From Tricholoma matsutake (Eukaryota > Basidiomycota > Agaricomycetes > Agaricales > Tricholomataceae): 64,000 bases of DNA. The stretch lies in the NCBI GenBank assembly GCA_026075535.2, contig AP026546.1, positions 10,230,001 to 10,294,000 of the forward strand. The letters run 5' to 3'. Positions 11,342 to 20,457 of the stretch are shown here, piece by piece. How positions within the stretch are numbered: position 1 is the stretch's first letter; the number at the start of each line of letters is the position of its first letter. Made by a program: the position numbers and the translations under genes. Under the pieces are notes generated by a model, which ran no database searches, had not been told where the DNA came from, and saw nothing but the letters and a program-made list of their open reading frames with translations.

Positions 11342-11742
11342 TGTTAGGGTGACACCCACTTTCTGCTAGCTAAGACCGTGCAGGTTCTCTCTACAAGAAG
11401 GGGGCGGGATCCGCGTGTGTGATGGGGGAATTGATGGTTTTGATGCGAGGGGTTATTAATAGGTGAGTTTGTTGCAATAGGCCTTTCACACCAAAAACAT
11501 AGGTGGAATACCTAAGAGAACACAACTGGGGTCCCCTAGGCATATATTTAGGGTTTATATACTATGTTACACATATTGTACATTGTTGTTACCGATGCAC
11601 TCGTACATGCACGTACATTTTGATGTATGCGAAATAAAATTCTCACGCTATCAAAGTGTAGCATCATTTGGCGTCATGTAGCGTAATTCAACATAATAAA
11701 ATAAAATGAAATTTTATTAGGTAATGGGGTGGTTTCCTAACA
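11342..11742. mobile_element. Solo LTR, 401 bp, family S1
   Basis: Begins TGTTAGGG and ends CCTAACA. It is flanked by the 5-bp duplication GTTGT (11337-11341, 11743-11747). A sister of the same length stands at 30511-30911 with its own duplication ATGGC. TG...CA ends, 5-bp duplications and no internal region identify both as solo LTRs left by LTR-LTR recombination. It sits one base from the start of KDZ-B, inside the target duplication of KDZ-B. Confidence 0.92.
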
Positions 11743-11909
11743 GTTGTCGAGGTCTTTACACTCCCCCACCTTTCCCGTCAGACTCCAACTGGAGTCTGAC
11801 CGGACTGACTGGAGTCCAATTGGAGTCCGACTGGAGTCCACTGGGAGTCCAACCGGAGTCCGCACCAACTGATTATTATTATTATTATTAATAACAGAAA
11901 AATATTTTG

Positions 11910-11985
11910 ACCCACACAAGGATTGAACCCTCACCATTTTACTTACATAACATAACAGTCACACATTAACTACTACACCACCTAG
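11910..11985 (-). ncRNA. tRNA-like module at 5' end of KDZ-B
   Basis: On the minus strand a degenerate A-box (TGGTGTAGTAG, complement of about 11971-11981) and an intact B-box (GGTTCAATCC, complement of 11920-11929) are found. The corresponding module of copy A (18283-18360) retains a perfect A-box. It points outward to the 5' TIR. Not a functional tRNA by acceptor-stem pairing. Confidence 0.45.
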
Positions 11986-12164
11986 GCATTTATTGATGCT
12001 TGAATACATAACACTATCACTATCACCCAGTTTACGCATGCTGCCACAGCTGCAAAATTCACCAACTGCTGCACTGCCACAACTGCCACATCAACCATTA
12101 CCACCAACCGCTCAACTGTCACAACACCATCGCCACCCATCCACGTCAACAATGCTATCAAAAC

Positions 12165-15021
12165 ATGCCAGCAACCAGATCAGCCAACTCTGGCACTCAC
12201 TACAGCACCGATCAGAAGCGATCCCCAAAGCCAAAAGCACACAAACATGCTCTATCGTTGCTGGACAACAGACCTAAGCAGAAGAAAGCCCGAAAGGAGA
12301 GCGAGAGCGAGACTGAGGGGAGTGAGACCAACAATGAGCAGGAAGAAAAGAAGAAAGGGAACACGAAGGACCAGGAGAAGGAGAAAAAGGCAAAGAGGAA
12401 CAAGGGAGCGAGGTACAGTTTCCCTGCCATTGCTGTCATGTGCTGACAGGATGGCATTTTTTTCTTTTAGAAAGACTTTGTTAGCATGGGTGCGAGAGGA
12501 TGTGGCTGCTGAGGCAGCTGGTACCCTGCCCAAGCTTCCAAGGTAAGTTGTTTTTGTTCTTTTTCTATTTCTATTTCTATTTCTATTTCTTTCTACTGAC
12601 ATTTCTAATATAGGGCTGAACTTGTTCTTGAAACGAGTGGGCTATCGGTAGCCCCCTACCACATGCTCTCTTGCCAGCAGCAACAGCCCACCCAGCTCTC
12701 GCCCCAATGGGCCACCCACAATGCTCAGATGTCATAACCCCCAAAGCCGCCGAAAATGCCAGTGACAGCTGCAACAAGCAGGACAATGGCAACAAGGGGA
12801 AGAACCACAACCCCAGCGATAATGACAATGAAAGCACTGATGACGACAGCCAGCACCAGGGGAAGGACGATGACAGCAATGGCAATGACCAGCACAAGGG
12901 GGACAACTGTGAGAGCGACAACAACAACAATGAAAGCAGTGGGAATGACGAGGAGGAGGATGACAATGACAGCGACGAGGAGGATGACAACAACATCGAC
13001 AGCGAGAAGCACGGTGAGAAGAACAACAACGAACGATGGGAAGACAAAGACCAGCAGGAAGATGAAGAACAGCGAGAAGAACAACAACAATGCAAAGAAC
13101 AGCGAGAAGAACTATGAGAACAAGAATGACAACAACAACAAGAACAACGAGAACAACAACAAGAACAATGAGAACAACAATGACAACGAGAACAACGAGA
13201 CTAACAACGAGAACAACAAGACTAACAACGAGAACAACAAGACTAACAACGAGAACAACAAGACTAACAACGAGAACAACAAGACTAACAATGAGAACAA
13301 GGAGACTAACAACGAGAACAACAACAACAACAACAACAACAATGAGAACAATGACAACGAGAACACCAACAACGATGCAGACGAGGGGGAGGACAATGGC
13401 GGGACTGACAACAACAACAATGGGACTGAAAGTGGCAACCTCATGAACCTTGTCACCACCACCGATGCCGCCACCAACTGTGCCACCACTGCTGCTTGTT
13501 CTACTAATCCTGCCCCTGCTTTGGTAGAAGGTAAATATTTTACCATAGTATTGTTTGTTATCCTTAATGTTAGATTAGACTTTCCTCAATGTGACCCCAA
13601 GGGTGCTTGTCGACTTGGTAAAATTTCTCACTGTCATAATTTTTGTAATTTTTGTAATTGAAGATCTTCATGTACATCAAGGAACCAAGGATAGTATTGG
13701 AAGCAAAGGTAACAATTTTATCATTGAATGGTTTGCTTTTTTAAAGCCCATTCTTATTAGATATGAACTTTTCACTCCCAGGAATTGACCAAGGTAACAT
13801 TATCTGGATCTTGTTTTCTATTTCCAACCCATATTAGATGTACCTATGGCTAGTCCACCAACCAGCCCTTCACCAAAATTACAGGGAGCCTCACATACTA
13901 CTGGTGGTGTTATCCATGGCCATGCCTATGGAAATGTGTTCAACCTTGCAGATTCTCATGACCTGGAAACTGATGCTGCAGCTTCAGTCATGGGTAAAGT
14001 TTACTTATATGACTCATGTGTTGATCCTGCCACTACCAAGCCAAAGTCTGCATTCAAGCTTAAAGTTATGACTTCATTGGGTGTGGTTCTATCAAAGCTG
14101 CTATCAAAGCTGGCAGAGAAAGATTCTCCAGTTTGCCATAAGTCATTTGACTAACCATTTTTTGGAATATGTTTGTAAGGTTTCTGCAGGTCAAAATTCA
14201 AGAATTTTTGTATATGAAGATGACCTTTGGAATATTAAAGGACACTATTCCACTGCAATCAAAGATGAAGAACCTGTCACATGGAACTTCATTAATGGAG
14301 AATATGTTCTTCCAGTTTCAATTGTAAGTTGTGTTTTATTTAATATTGGAAAAATTCAGCTATCTATCAATAGGAATGTGAACCTGCTTTTCAGTCTGTT
14401 ATGCATACAGAATCTCTATCTATATCGCCAACCCTTACTTGTGATTCTACTCCTGCCTCACTTTTGACTTTGGCTACTACCACTCTCACTGCCTCACTTT
14501 CGACTTTGGCTACTACCACTCTCACTCCCTTCAAGAACGATCTTATAACTCATCTCAATATTCCATCAAACTTGGCTAATCATACTGATGGTGGTCTTCA
14601 CATTGGCTATCAAATGTATAAAGCATTCTTAGAGGCCAATGCAACTTTGGCTGCACTCTGTGCCTCTGGAGAATGGGAAGGAAGGAAGCCTTCAGTCACT
14701 GATTTGATTGAAATTTTTCAGTCTAAATCCATGTGGCATGCCAACCATTCCAAAGCTTTCTCCCGAGTATCTGACTATCCTGAGATGGTGAGCTGGTTGG
14801 AGAGGAGGAAAGATGCTCCTTCCAATATTGAGCTTTGGGGCTATGAGAAGGCTGCATACAATTTCAAGGATCTTTTTGCTTTTTTGAATGGCAAAGCCAA
14901 AGAAGTGGGTAAATCAGGGGGCAAGAGCAAAGGAAAGATGAAGTCAAAGAATGAAAGTGGTGCTGGTAGTGGTAGTGGGTCCAAGAAGAAAGATGACAAG
15001 AAGAAGAAGGGTTCAAAGTAA
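12165..15021 (+). pseudogene. KDZ-B accessory gene (Asn/Asp-rich protein), frameshifted
   Basis: Start ATG at 12165 (MPATRSANSGTHYS). Exon 1 ends at 12412; introns 12413-12470 and 12543-12613 have GT...AG ends and keep frame (AG|A Arg, AG|G Arg). Exon 3 starts AELVLETSGL and continues into an Asp/Asn/Glu/Lys-rich tract. Near 13033 five bases present in copy A are missing, so the frame shifts. A 21-bp repeat (TNNENNK) occurs at about 13200-13310. Further exons include a clear intron from GTAAGT at 14322 to TTTTCAG before the SVMHTES segment; the frame ends KKKDDKKKKGSK at 15021. Function is unknown; the acidic/Asn-rich middle and basic tail suggest a nuclear protein. A GTAAGT at 15018 could splice to TTG at 15054 and fuse it to the transposase. 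Confidence 0.6.
13198..13312 (+). repeat. 21-bp tandem repeat in accessory gene
   Basis: The unit ACTAACAACGAGAACAACAAG recurs about five times with rare substitutions, encoding the heptad TNNENNK. Copy A has a longer, purer Asn tract instead. Confidence 0.85.
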
Positions 15022-15057
15022 GTAAATAGTTAGAGCCCATGCAATTGCAATAGTTTT

Positions 15058-17466
15058 TTGAGCTTGCTGCCTTATAGCATGTGGCAAATTCATCCTCTGG
15101 AATTCCTTCAAGTTTTAATCTGGAAGATTGTTTTAAATCTGAACCAGCTGCAACTTTTATTATGGATATCAATTATCTTCAATATTCTACCAACTGTCAC
15201 TGCTCTACCCGAGGAAAGCCCATTCCCAGAAATCCCCTTCAAACTGTTCAGCCAATTTATTCAGGATAATTTCAGTTCCAAAATTTCACTTTCAACAGTT
15301 CTTGTTATTCTGTTCACTATGACAGATAACACAGACTTGTTGAATTTACATTCAAGGCAACAAAATCCAAAATGCACAGGAGAAAAATGTGTCACCATTT
15401 CTAGTTGGATGAAATGCCTCGCTCGTGCAATGGACAATAAATTGTACAAGCAACAAGACGTCAGGTTACTCAAGAAATCAGACAATGTCACTGAAACAAA
15501 GACAAGAATCAATAATATTGGAACTAAACTTGATGTGCTGGCCAAGCTGTTGGATTTAAATCCTTATAATGACAATGGTCAATTTCAGCAGAAGCTCAAG
15601 GCAGTTTCACACAAATCTATCAATCCAATCCATGTTATATGTCCTAACTCATACAAATGCGAAACTTTGAACTGTCAACCCCGGTCACTGCTGCAAATCA
15701 CTAAATCATGAGATATTCCATTGGTGACCTTAATCAAAGGCTTTGAATATTATGAAGATGTTCCAGTATTGACTGGGAAATGTCCAGATTGTAAAACTGC
15801 TTATCATGCAGATCATGAACATACACCAGTTTCTGGTGAACAAGGTCAATTTGACAGACTATATCTGAATTCTGCCAAGTACATTAAAGCTGGACAGAAT
15901 ATCTGGGTGGATAGGCTGTTTTCCAACATTGTTCTGTCTGCTATGTATAGCTTTCATGCTTCAGCTGCAGCCATTACAGAATTTTGGAATAATGCTTTCT
16001 GGGAAAACCTATCAGGAACCTGTCCAAAACTTTCTCAGCATCAGACTTGGCATACATATGTCCAAGAATCAATTTGTACAGTTGCTTCTGTGTCAGGCAT
16101 TAATCTTGTGCTCCAAGATGGTCTTGCAATCAATGAAGTCACAAAAGAGGCATTTGAAATATTAGGAGAAGGTGGAATGATACGGGCTGCAGATCAACAT
16201 TCATGCTCAGAATGTACTCACCAGTACAAGGGCACTTCTGATGTAATTGCAGGAGGTGATCTAGCAGCAATAGTTGGAGTGGATGAAAATACACCTGTGC
16301 CTGCATATGAAGGTGATAGAACCCTTGAAAATGAAGGACAAGAACGAAATACTACAGGCAATCTAGAGAGCCCCCAAGATGGTGACAATATGGATATTGA
16401 TTATTCACCTGTCAAACTTGTGGTGATGGATGGGATTGTTATGGGGCCTAATGTATGTATTTTGACTGTTACATATAACTAAAGCTAATAGCTTTCTAGC
16501 ATTGTGCATATGAAGATTGCACATCTCAACTTGCCAATTCTTGTGGAGGAGCATTTTGTGCATTACATGAATCTGAATATGGGGCTAAATGCAGAACCTG
16601 TGGCTGTACCAATCAGAAAGTTGTTATGACTCAAGCATGCCCACAGCATCAGGAACAATGGAAGAAACACACTGAAAAACACAACCGACACACCTTTTCT
16701 GGCATCCAGAGAATATTGTGGCGACCAAATGAAAATATGCCTTGGACAGCTCCAATTACTGAGAATGTACAACCACATGATGAACCTGCCCCAGAGCCAC
16801 AAAGGACCAATTATTTCACTGCCCCAAGATTCTATTGTGTGGAAACTATATGTGCTCCATGTGGTGTGGTTATTGCATGGGCAAAGTTTGCCAAATCGGA
16901 GTCACCAACAAATATTTTGGCATTTCTGGAAAAGGTATATCCTACAGAAGAATCCCGACCAGCATATATCTGCATAGACAAAGCATGTCTTGTGCTTCAT
17001 ACTAGTATTGCCAATGGGTCTTGGGAGTCTATTTGGAAGAAAACAACTCGATTTATAGTTGATGCCTACCATTATATCAATCATTGTGCATCAGACTTTT
17101 TGTGCCGAAAGTGGTGTAATCCTGCTCCTATGAATGGCTCAGCCCCTAATCTCATTATTGTTGAAGAGGATGAACAAGGGAGACAGCATTACAAGCATGC
17201 ATTCAATACTCAGGTAAGCATTCACTAACTTCAGTCATGATTGATACAATATAATAAATATATCACAGGCATGTGAGCAATTGAATGCATGGCTAGGGGG
17301 ATATGAATCAATTCTTAAAAGGATGACCCCAGGCAACTTCAATTGGTTCTTGCATACCATGCTATTTTATCACACTGGGCATGTTATTAACAAACAAACA
17401 AGAAAAGCCAGTAACTTGACTAATAATGGTGATAGTGATGGTGATGGTGATGATGATGACATGTAG
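15058..17466 (+). pseudogene. KDZ transposase, copy B (CxC5-CxC6-KDZ) with internal TGA
   Basis: Exon 1 runs to 16452, intron 16453-16499, exon 2 16500-17213, intron 17214-17268 (CAG|GTAAGC...CACAG), exon 3 17269-17466. The first ATG in frame is 15079. CxC5-type zinc cluster: CPDCKTAYHADHEH (about residue 240). CxC6-type cluster: CGGAFCALHESEYGAKC...CGC. Core: FYCVETICAPCGVVIAW, CIDKACLVL, VDAYHYINH, then FNTQ-ACEQLNAWLGGYESI and GNFNWFLHTMLFYH, the characteristic C-terminal part of this family. An in-frame TGA at 15709-15711 interrupts LLQITKS/DIPLVTLIKG, where relatives, as I recall, have Arg (CGA to TGA). Copy A has the same TGA. Otherwise open and spliceable. Confidence 0.85.
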
Positions 17467-17602
17467 GTAGTTTCTGATAGTAATATTATGGTCTTGTGGT
17501 TGAATTCCACTTGGAGTCCAGTTGGAGTCCGATTGGACTATGTAGAGCAAATATAAGCTTTGTAAATTGTATCTCATGACCCTAATATGGTAAAAATATG
17601 TC

Positions 17603-17683
17603 AGGCACATGGCTCAGGTGGTTAGAGCACTCCAAAATCTGCTTATTTAAGCTGGAGAGCAGAGGTTGAGGGTTCAAGTCCTG
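17603..17683 (+). ncRNA. tRNA-like module at 3' end of KDZ-B
   Basis: A perfect A-box-like TGGCTCAGGTGG (17610-17621) is followed by B-box GGTTCAAGTCC (17671-17681). D-arm pairs GCTC/GAGC, and CTCCA/TGGAG could form an anticodon stem around an oversized loop, as in an intron-bearing tRNA. The acceptor stem cannot be closed. Likely a tRNA-derived Pol III-promoter-like sequence, pointing outward to the 3' TIR. Confidence 0.55.
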
Positions 17684-17821
17684 AAAATACAAGTATTTTA
17701 TATTTTCAGATGCAAGCTTGAGTAATAAGTTCTGAGTCCCTGTCCAATCCAACTGGAGTCCGAGCGGACTGGAGTCATAACAGGATAATGACTTGTGAAT
17801 TGCTTAAGTAGCATTGAACAT

Positions 17822-17975
17822 GTTCATCTGGTTGGACTCCAGTTGGACTCCAGTTGGACTCCAGTTGGACTCCAGTTGGACTCCAGTGGGGGGATGAACT
17901 CTACTTGACTTAATGTAGTTCAACTGGACTCCACTTGGACTCCAGTCAGTCCGGTTGGAGTCCACTAGGACAGGT
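17822..17975. repeat. 11-bp subterminal array, 3' end of KDZ-B
   Basis: TTGGACTCCAG repeats at an 11-bp pitch at 17832-17886, with further GGACTCCA/TGGAGTCC half-sites up to the TIR. The same motif occurs at 3906-4040, 11775-11860 and 18403-18710. Position next to TIRs and near-helical spacing fit transposase-binding sites (inference). Confidence 0.8.
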
Positions 17976-18282
17976 GGGGGACTGTAAAGTACTGCAGTTC
18001 TCCAGCGATGATTGAGCACGTTTGCATGCTTTTGGCTTTGGGGATCGCTTCCAATCGGTGCTGTAGCGAGTGCCAGAGTTGGCTGATCTGGTTGCTGGCA
18101 TGTTTTGATAGCATTGTTGACATGGATGGGTGGTGATGGTGTTGTGACAGTTGAGCAGTTGGTGGTAATGGTTGATGTGGCAGTTGTGGCAGTGCAGCAG
18201 GTTGGTGAATTTTGCAACTGTGGCAGCATGTGTAACCTGGGTGATAGTGATAGTGTTATGTATTCAAGCATCAATAAATGCC

Positions 18283-18360
18283 TAGGTGGTCTAGTGGTTA
18301 ATGTGTTACCATTATGTTATGTAAGTAAACTGGTGAGGGTTCAATCCTCGTGTGGGTCAA
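18283..18360 (+). ncRNA. tRNA-like module at 5' end of KDZ-A
   Basis: A-box TGGTCTAGTGG (18287-18297) matches the TRGYNNARNGG consensus, and B-box GTTCAATCC (18339-18347) matches GWTCRANNC, spaced as in a tRNA gene. TGAGG/CCTCG can form the T-stem. The acceptor stem does not pair. A different tRNA-like sequence from the one at the 3' end. Points outward to the TIR at 18736. Confidence 0.55.
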
Positions 18361-18402
18361 AGTATTTTTCTGTTATTAATAATAATAATAATCAATTGGT
18401 GC

Positions 18403-18575
18403 GGACTCCAGTTGGACTCCCAGTGGACTCTGGTTGGACTCTGGTTGGACTCCCAGTGGACTCTGGTTGGACTCTGGTTGGACTCCCAGTGGACTCTGGT
18501 TGGACTCTGGTTGGACTCCCAGTGGACTCTGGTTGGACTCCCAGTGGACTCCCATTGGACTCCCATTGGACTCAC
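18403..18575. repeat. 33-bp higher-order repeat built of 11-bp monomers
   Basis: From 18414 three units of GGACTCCCAGT-GGACTCTGGTT-GGACTCTGGTT follow each other, then shortened units GGACTCCCAGT and GGACTCCCATT. Every monomer starts GGACTC at an 11-bp pitch. The equivalent part of copy B (11775-11860) has only a few monomers. Confidence 0.9.
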
Positions 18576-19318
18576 TCCAGTCCAAGTGGAATCCGGTGTT
18601 TGAGTGGATTCCACTCAGAGTCCAGTCGGACTGGACTGGGACTGGACTGGCAACTTTGCAGGCAGTTGGCTGGTGAACAGTCCTGGTGGACTCCAGTCGG
18701 AGTCTGACGGGAAAGGTGGGGGAGTGTAAAGACCTCAGCATGTGGTGCATGGTCTTCAGAGAAAATTTATTGTTGTTTGACTTTCCCTGGCATTAATTCA
18801 GGGCACTCAATGCATAGTGTTGTGCCTATCTTATTGTTTTAGCTCAAACGTGGTTGCAGCAATTCCAGAGAGACAGAATACTGTGGCATTTAAAATGAGC
18901 AATGTTTTCTGTCTTTGCTACATCTCCAGTTAATGCTTTGTACAGCATAACTATAACAAACTCTGTACCAACAATGTCAGACTGCACCATTGAACCAGAT
19001 GGAAAGCTTCTTGACACAAAAGACATACAGTGGTATGAAAGTTACCTGAGTTATTGATCCCTAGCTGTATATCTAACTCATGTATTGACTTGATTAACAT
19101 GTAATGGTTTGTTTTCTGGTGTTTTAATACATATCTACATCTGGTTCATGGTTTGGACTGCTTGAGAACCAGAACCTGACCATTTTGAACTGAACCAATG
19201 GTCTGGTCCAAGGTTCGCTATAATCTATGGACTGAACCAATAGTCCAGTTATGGGTTCTCCAAAATCCCTTAAAGAACTGGACCAAACCAAACCTTACCA
19301 TCCATCCCTAGACTGGAT

Positions 19319-19351
19319 GGACTGGACTTGTGGGAATTTTCAATACCCAGA
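19319..19351. mobile_element. Right part of outermost small TIR element
   Basis: GGACTGGACTTGTGGGAATT through CAATACCCAGA is the inverse of the sequence starting at 1595. It follows directly after the GACTGGAT duplication of the TAGGGATGG element. Confidence 0.6.
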
Positions 19352-19737
19352 TGTCCTCCCTGGCACTGGGTTTAAAAGTGGGTAAGTGTTTGAAAACTTG
19401 ATATTAAACCTTGTTTCCACAGGTTCTGGACCTCAGGACTTTTGGGATCAGTGCCCACAGTATGCATTAGGGTTGTTCACGGTAGCCATTCTTGGGCCAT
19501 TTTTGGCTCATTTTCAAACTCATTTTTGGCTCATTTTTGTGTATTTGGCAGAGGAACAAACAAAAAGGAACAAAAAATGAAATGGAAAATGACATGAAAA
19601 ATTATTACTGTGAACACCCTGGGAAGGAAATTTTAGAAAAATGGAAGAAAAATGCATTTTTCTTGCCAGGCACAGTGCCAAAAAGATGAAAAATGATCAT
19701 TTTTTGGTTCCCTTTTTACAAAAGCAAGGGTAGGGTT
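19352..19737. other. Non-coding stretch with weak inverted repeat
   Basis: No gene. TAGGGTTGTTCACGGTA (19469) and TTACTGTGAACACCCTG (about 19605) are imperfect inverses about 150 bp apart and may be ends of a tiny decayed MITE. No target duplication is visible. Confidence 0.35.
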
Positions 19738-20031
19738 TATAGAGATCCAACCTAAGTGATACACATGTAAACTCAGTCAGTGTATGATAGACTGAGGTGT
19801 TCAGTAAGTATATGTGGATATATATACTAAGTGACTAACAATGAGAATAAGATAAGGGGAGAGTTAGAAAGGGAGAAATAACAAGGGGAAACTTCGCATC
19901 ATACAATGTTCTATAATTAGCACACTGCATCAAAGGGGCACAAACATGCCATTCATGGTGCAGATCTCAACACTCCTCCTCACCATGAATAATACTCCTC
20001 GCATGGAATCACGTAAGAATCACTTGAGTCC

Positions 20032-20457
20032 TATAAGGGCAACCTAAGCCTCTAGCAAAGGGAAATCCAAAGTTAAAATTATACTACATAATACAGGCAT
20101 TGGGGACACACCTAGCAAAGGGAAATCCAAAGAGAAAACTCTAAGGATCCCCTTGCTAATGCCCAGTATATGTGAAGATGACAAAAATCAAATATAACCT
20201 AAAAATAGAAAAAGGTGGAGATAGGTGGATCAAGGCCACCGAATGACATCATACCAAGGGGCATGTGTTGGAAGGGGTACTCCGCCTCTAAATATAAAAG
20301 TGTCAACATGTACAAACATGATAGCAAGGGAAAATTAGTAATAAAATCCGGAAAAATCATAGAAAATGAAGAATAGAAGGAAATGAGGTGGGGAAAAATA
20401 TAGGACAAACATAAAAAATAGGAAAAACACACAGGGCACCCCCCTAGTCCCCTTACA
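20032..20457 (-). repeat. LTR of gypsy-1 (426 bp)
   Basis: Same family and exact length as the LTRs at 44621-45046 and 50242-50667: plus-strand TATAAGGG...CCCCTTACA, i.e. TGTAAGGGG...CCCTTATA on the coding strand. It differs from them mostly at CpG positions. Confidence 0.93.

Larger units (their letters stand above)
11749..17994 (+). mobile_element. KDZ transposon copy B (inner, 6.2 kb)
   Basis: The 5' TIR is GAGGTCTTTACACTCCCCCA at 11749 and the 3' TIR is the inverse of CAGTACTTTACAG/TCCCCCACC, ending at 17994. It lies inside KDZ-A in opposite orientation. The uninterrupted site, read from B's own accessory gene near 12250-12265, is CTGTTGTC followed by CAGCAACG. In A the left side ends TTGTTGTC and the right side is CAGTTCTC followed by CAGCGATG, i.e. 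an 8-bp target duplication with a few mismatches. B contains, in order: 11-bp repeats, a tRNA-like module, the accessory gene, the transposase gene, a second tRNA-like module and more 11-bp repeats. Confidence 0.87.
3894..18736 (-). mobile_element. KDZ transposon copy A (outer, split by copy B and two other insertions)
   Basis: The 3' terminus is at 3894 (CAGTACTTTACAG, then TCCCCCACC) and the 5' terminus closes at 18736 (GTGTAAAGACCTC). The two are imperfect TIRs of one family. The flanking octamers AGCGTCTG (3886-3893) and AGCATGTG (18737-18744) match at 6 of 8 positions, compatible with a decayed 8-bp duplication. Copy A consists of 3894-11341 and 18003-18736. It is broken by a foldback element (8443-9560), by a solo LTR (11342-11742) and by KDZ-B (11749-17994). 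Its 5' piece, including the first codons of the accessory gene (ATG at 18101 on the minus strand), lies beyond KDZ-B. Coding parts match copy B with very few amino-acid differences. Confidence 0.85.
18003..18736 (-). mobile_element. Detached 5' segment of KDZ-A
   Basis: Inverse complement of 11749-12260 (the 5' end of KDZ-B). It contains the accessory-gene start codon (minus strand ATG at 18101-18099), the tRNA-like module and the 5' TIR ending GACCTC at 18736. It starts exactly where copy A homology stops at 11748, which proves the nested insertion. It is about 220 bp longer than the copy B counterpart owing to repeat expansion. Confidence 0.85.
2108..19310. mobile_element. TAGGGATGG-ended, hAT-like element hosting two KDZ insertions
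   Basis: The left end is TAGGGATGGTAAC at 2108 and the right end is TTACCATCCATCCCTA closing at 19310, i.e. terminal inverted repeats. They are flanked by a perfect 8-bp direct duplication, GACTGGAT, at 2100-2107 and 19311-19318. An 8-bp duplication and TAGGG-type ends are typical of the hAT superfamily (family knowledge). Without the inserted KDZ elements it would be about 2.4 kb (2108-3893 plus 18745-19310). It has no recognisable hAT transposase, but holds the oxygenase-like relic at 2983-3300. It is therefore non-autonomous or decayed. Confidence 0.8.

Noticed and set aside
11993..12277. Pro/Gln/Leu-rich 94-codon plus-strand frame at the 5' end of KDZ-B
   Set aside because: Overlaps the accessory-gene start in another frame and is not open in the matching segment of KDZ-A.
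17603..17683. Functional tRNA gene
   Set aside because: A- and B-boxes are good but the acceptor stem does not pair and the loop is oversized; treated as tRNA-like only.
18403..18575. Regular repeats reminiscent of a CRISPR array
   Set aside because: Units are contiguous 11/33-bp tandem repeats without unique spacers, and the genome is fungal.
3894..18736. A single element with multi-kilobase inverted repeats as its own ends
   Set aside because: The arms run gene-to-gene inward, TIRs of the same family lie at 3894, 11749, 17994 and 18736, and the target duplication at the junction shows two nested elements instead.
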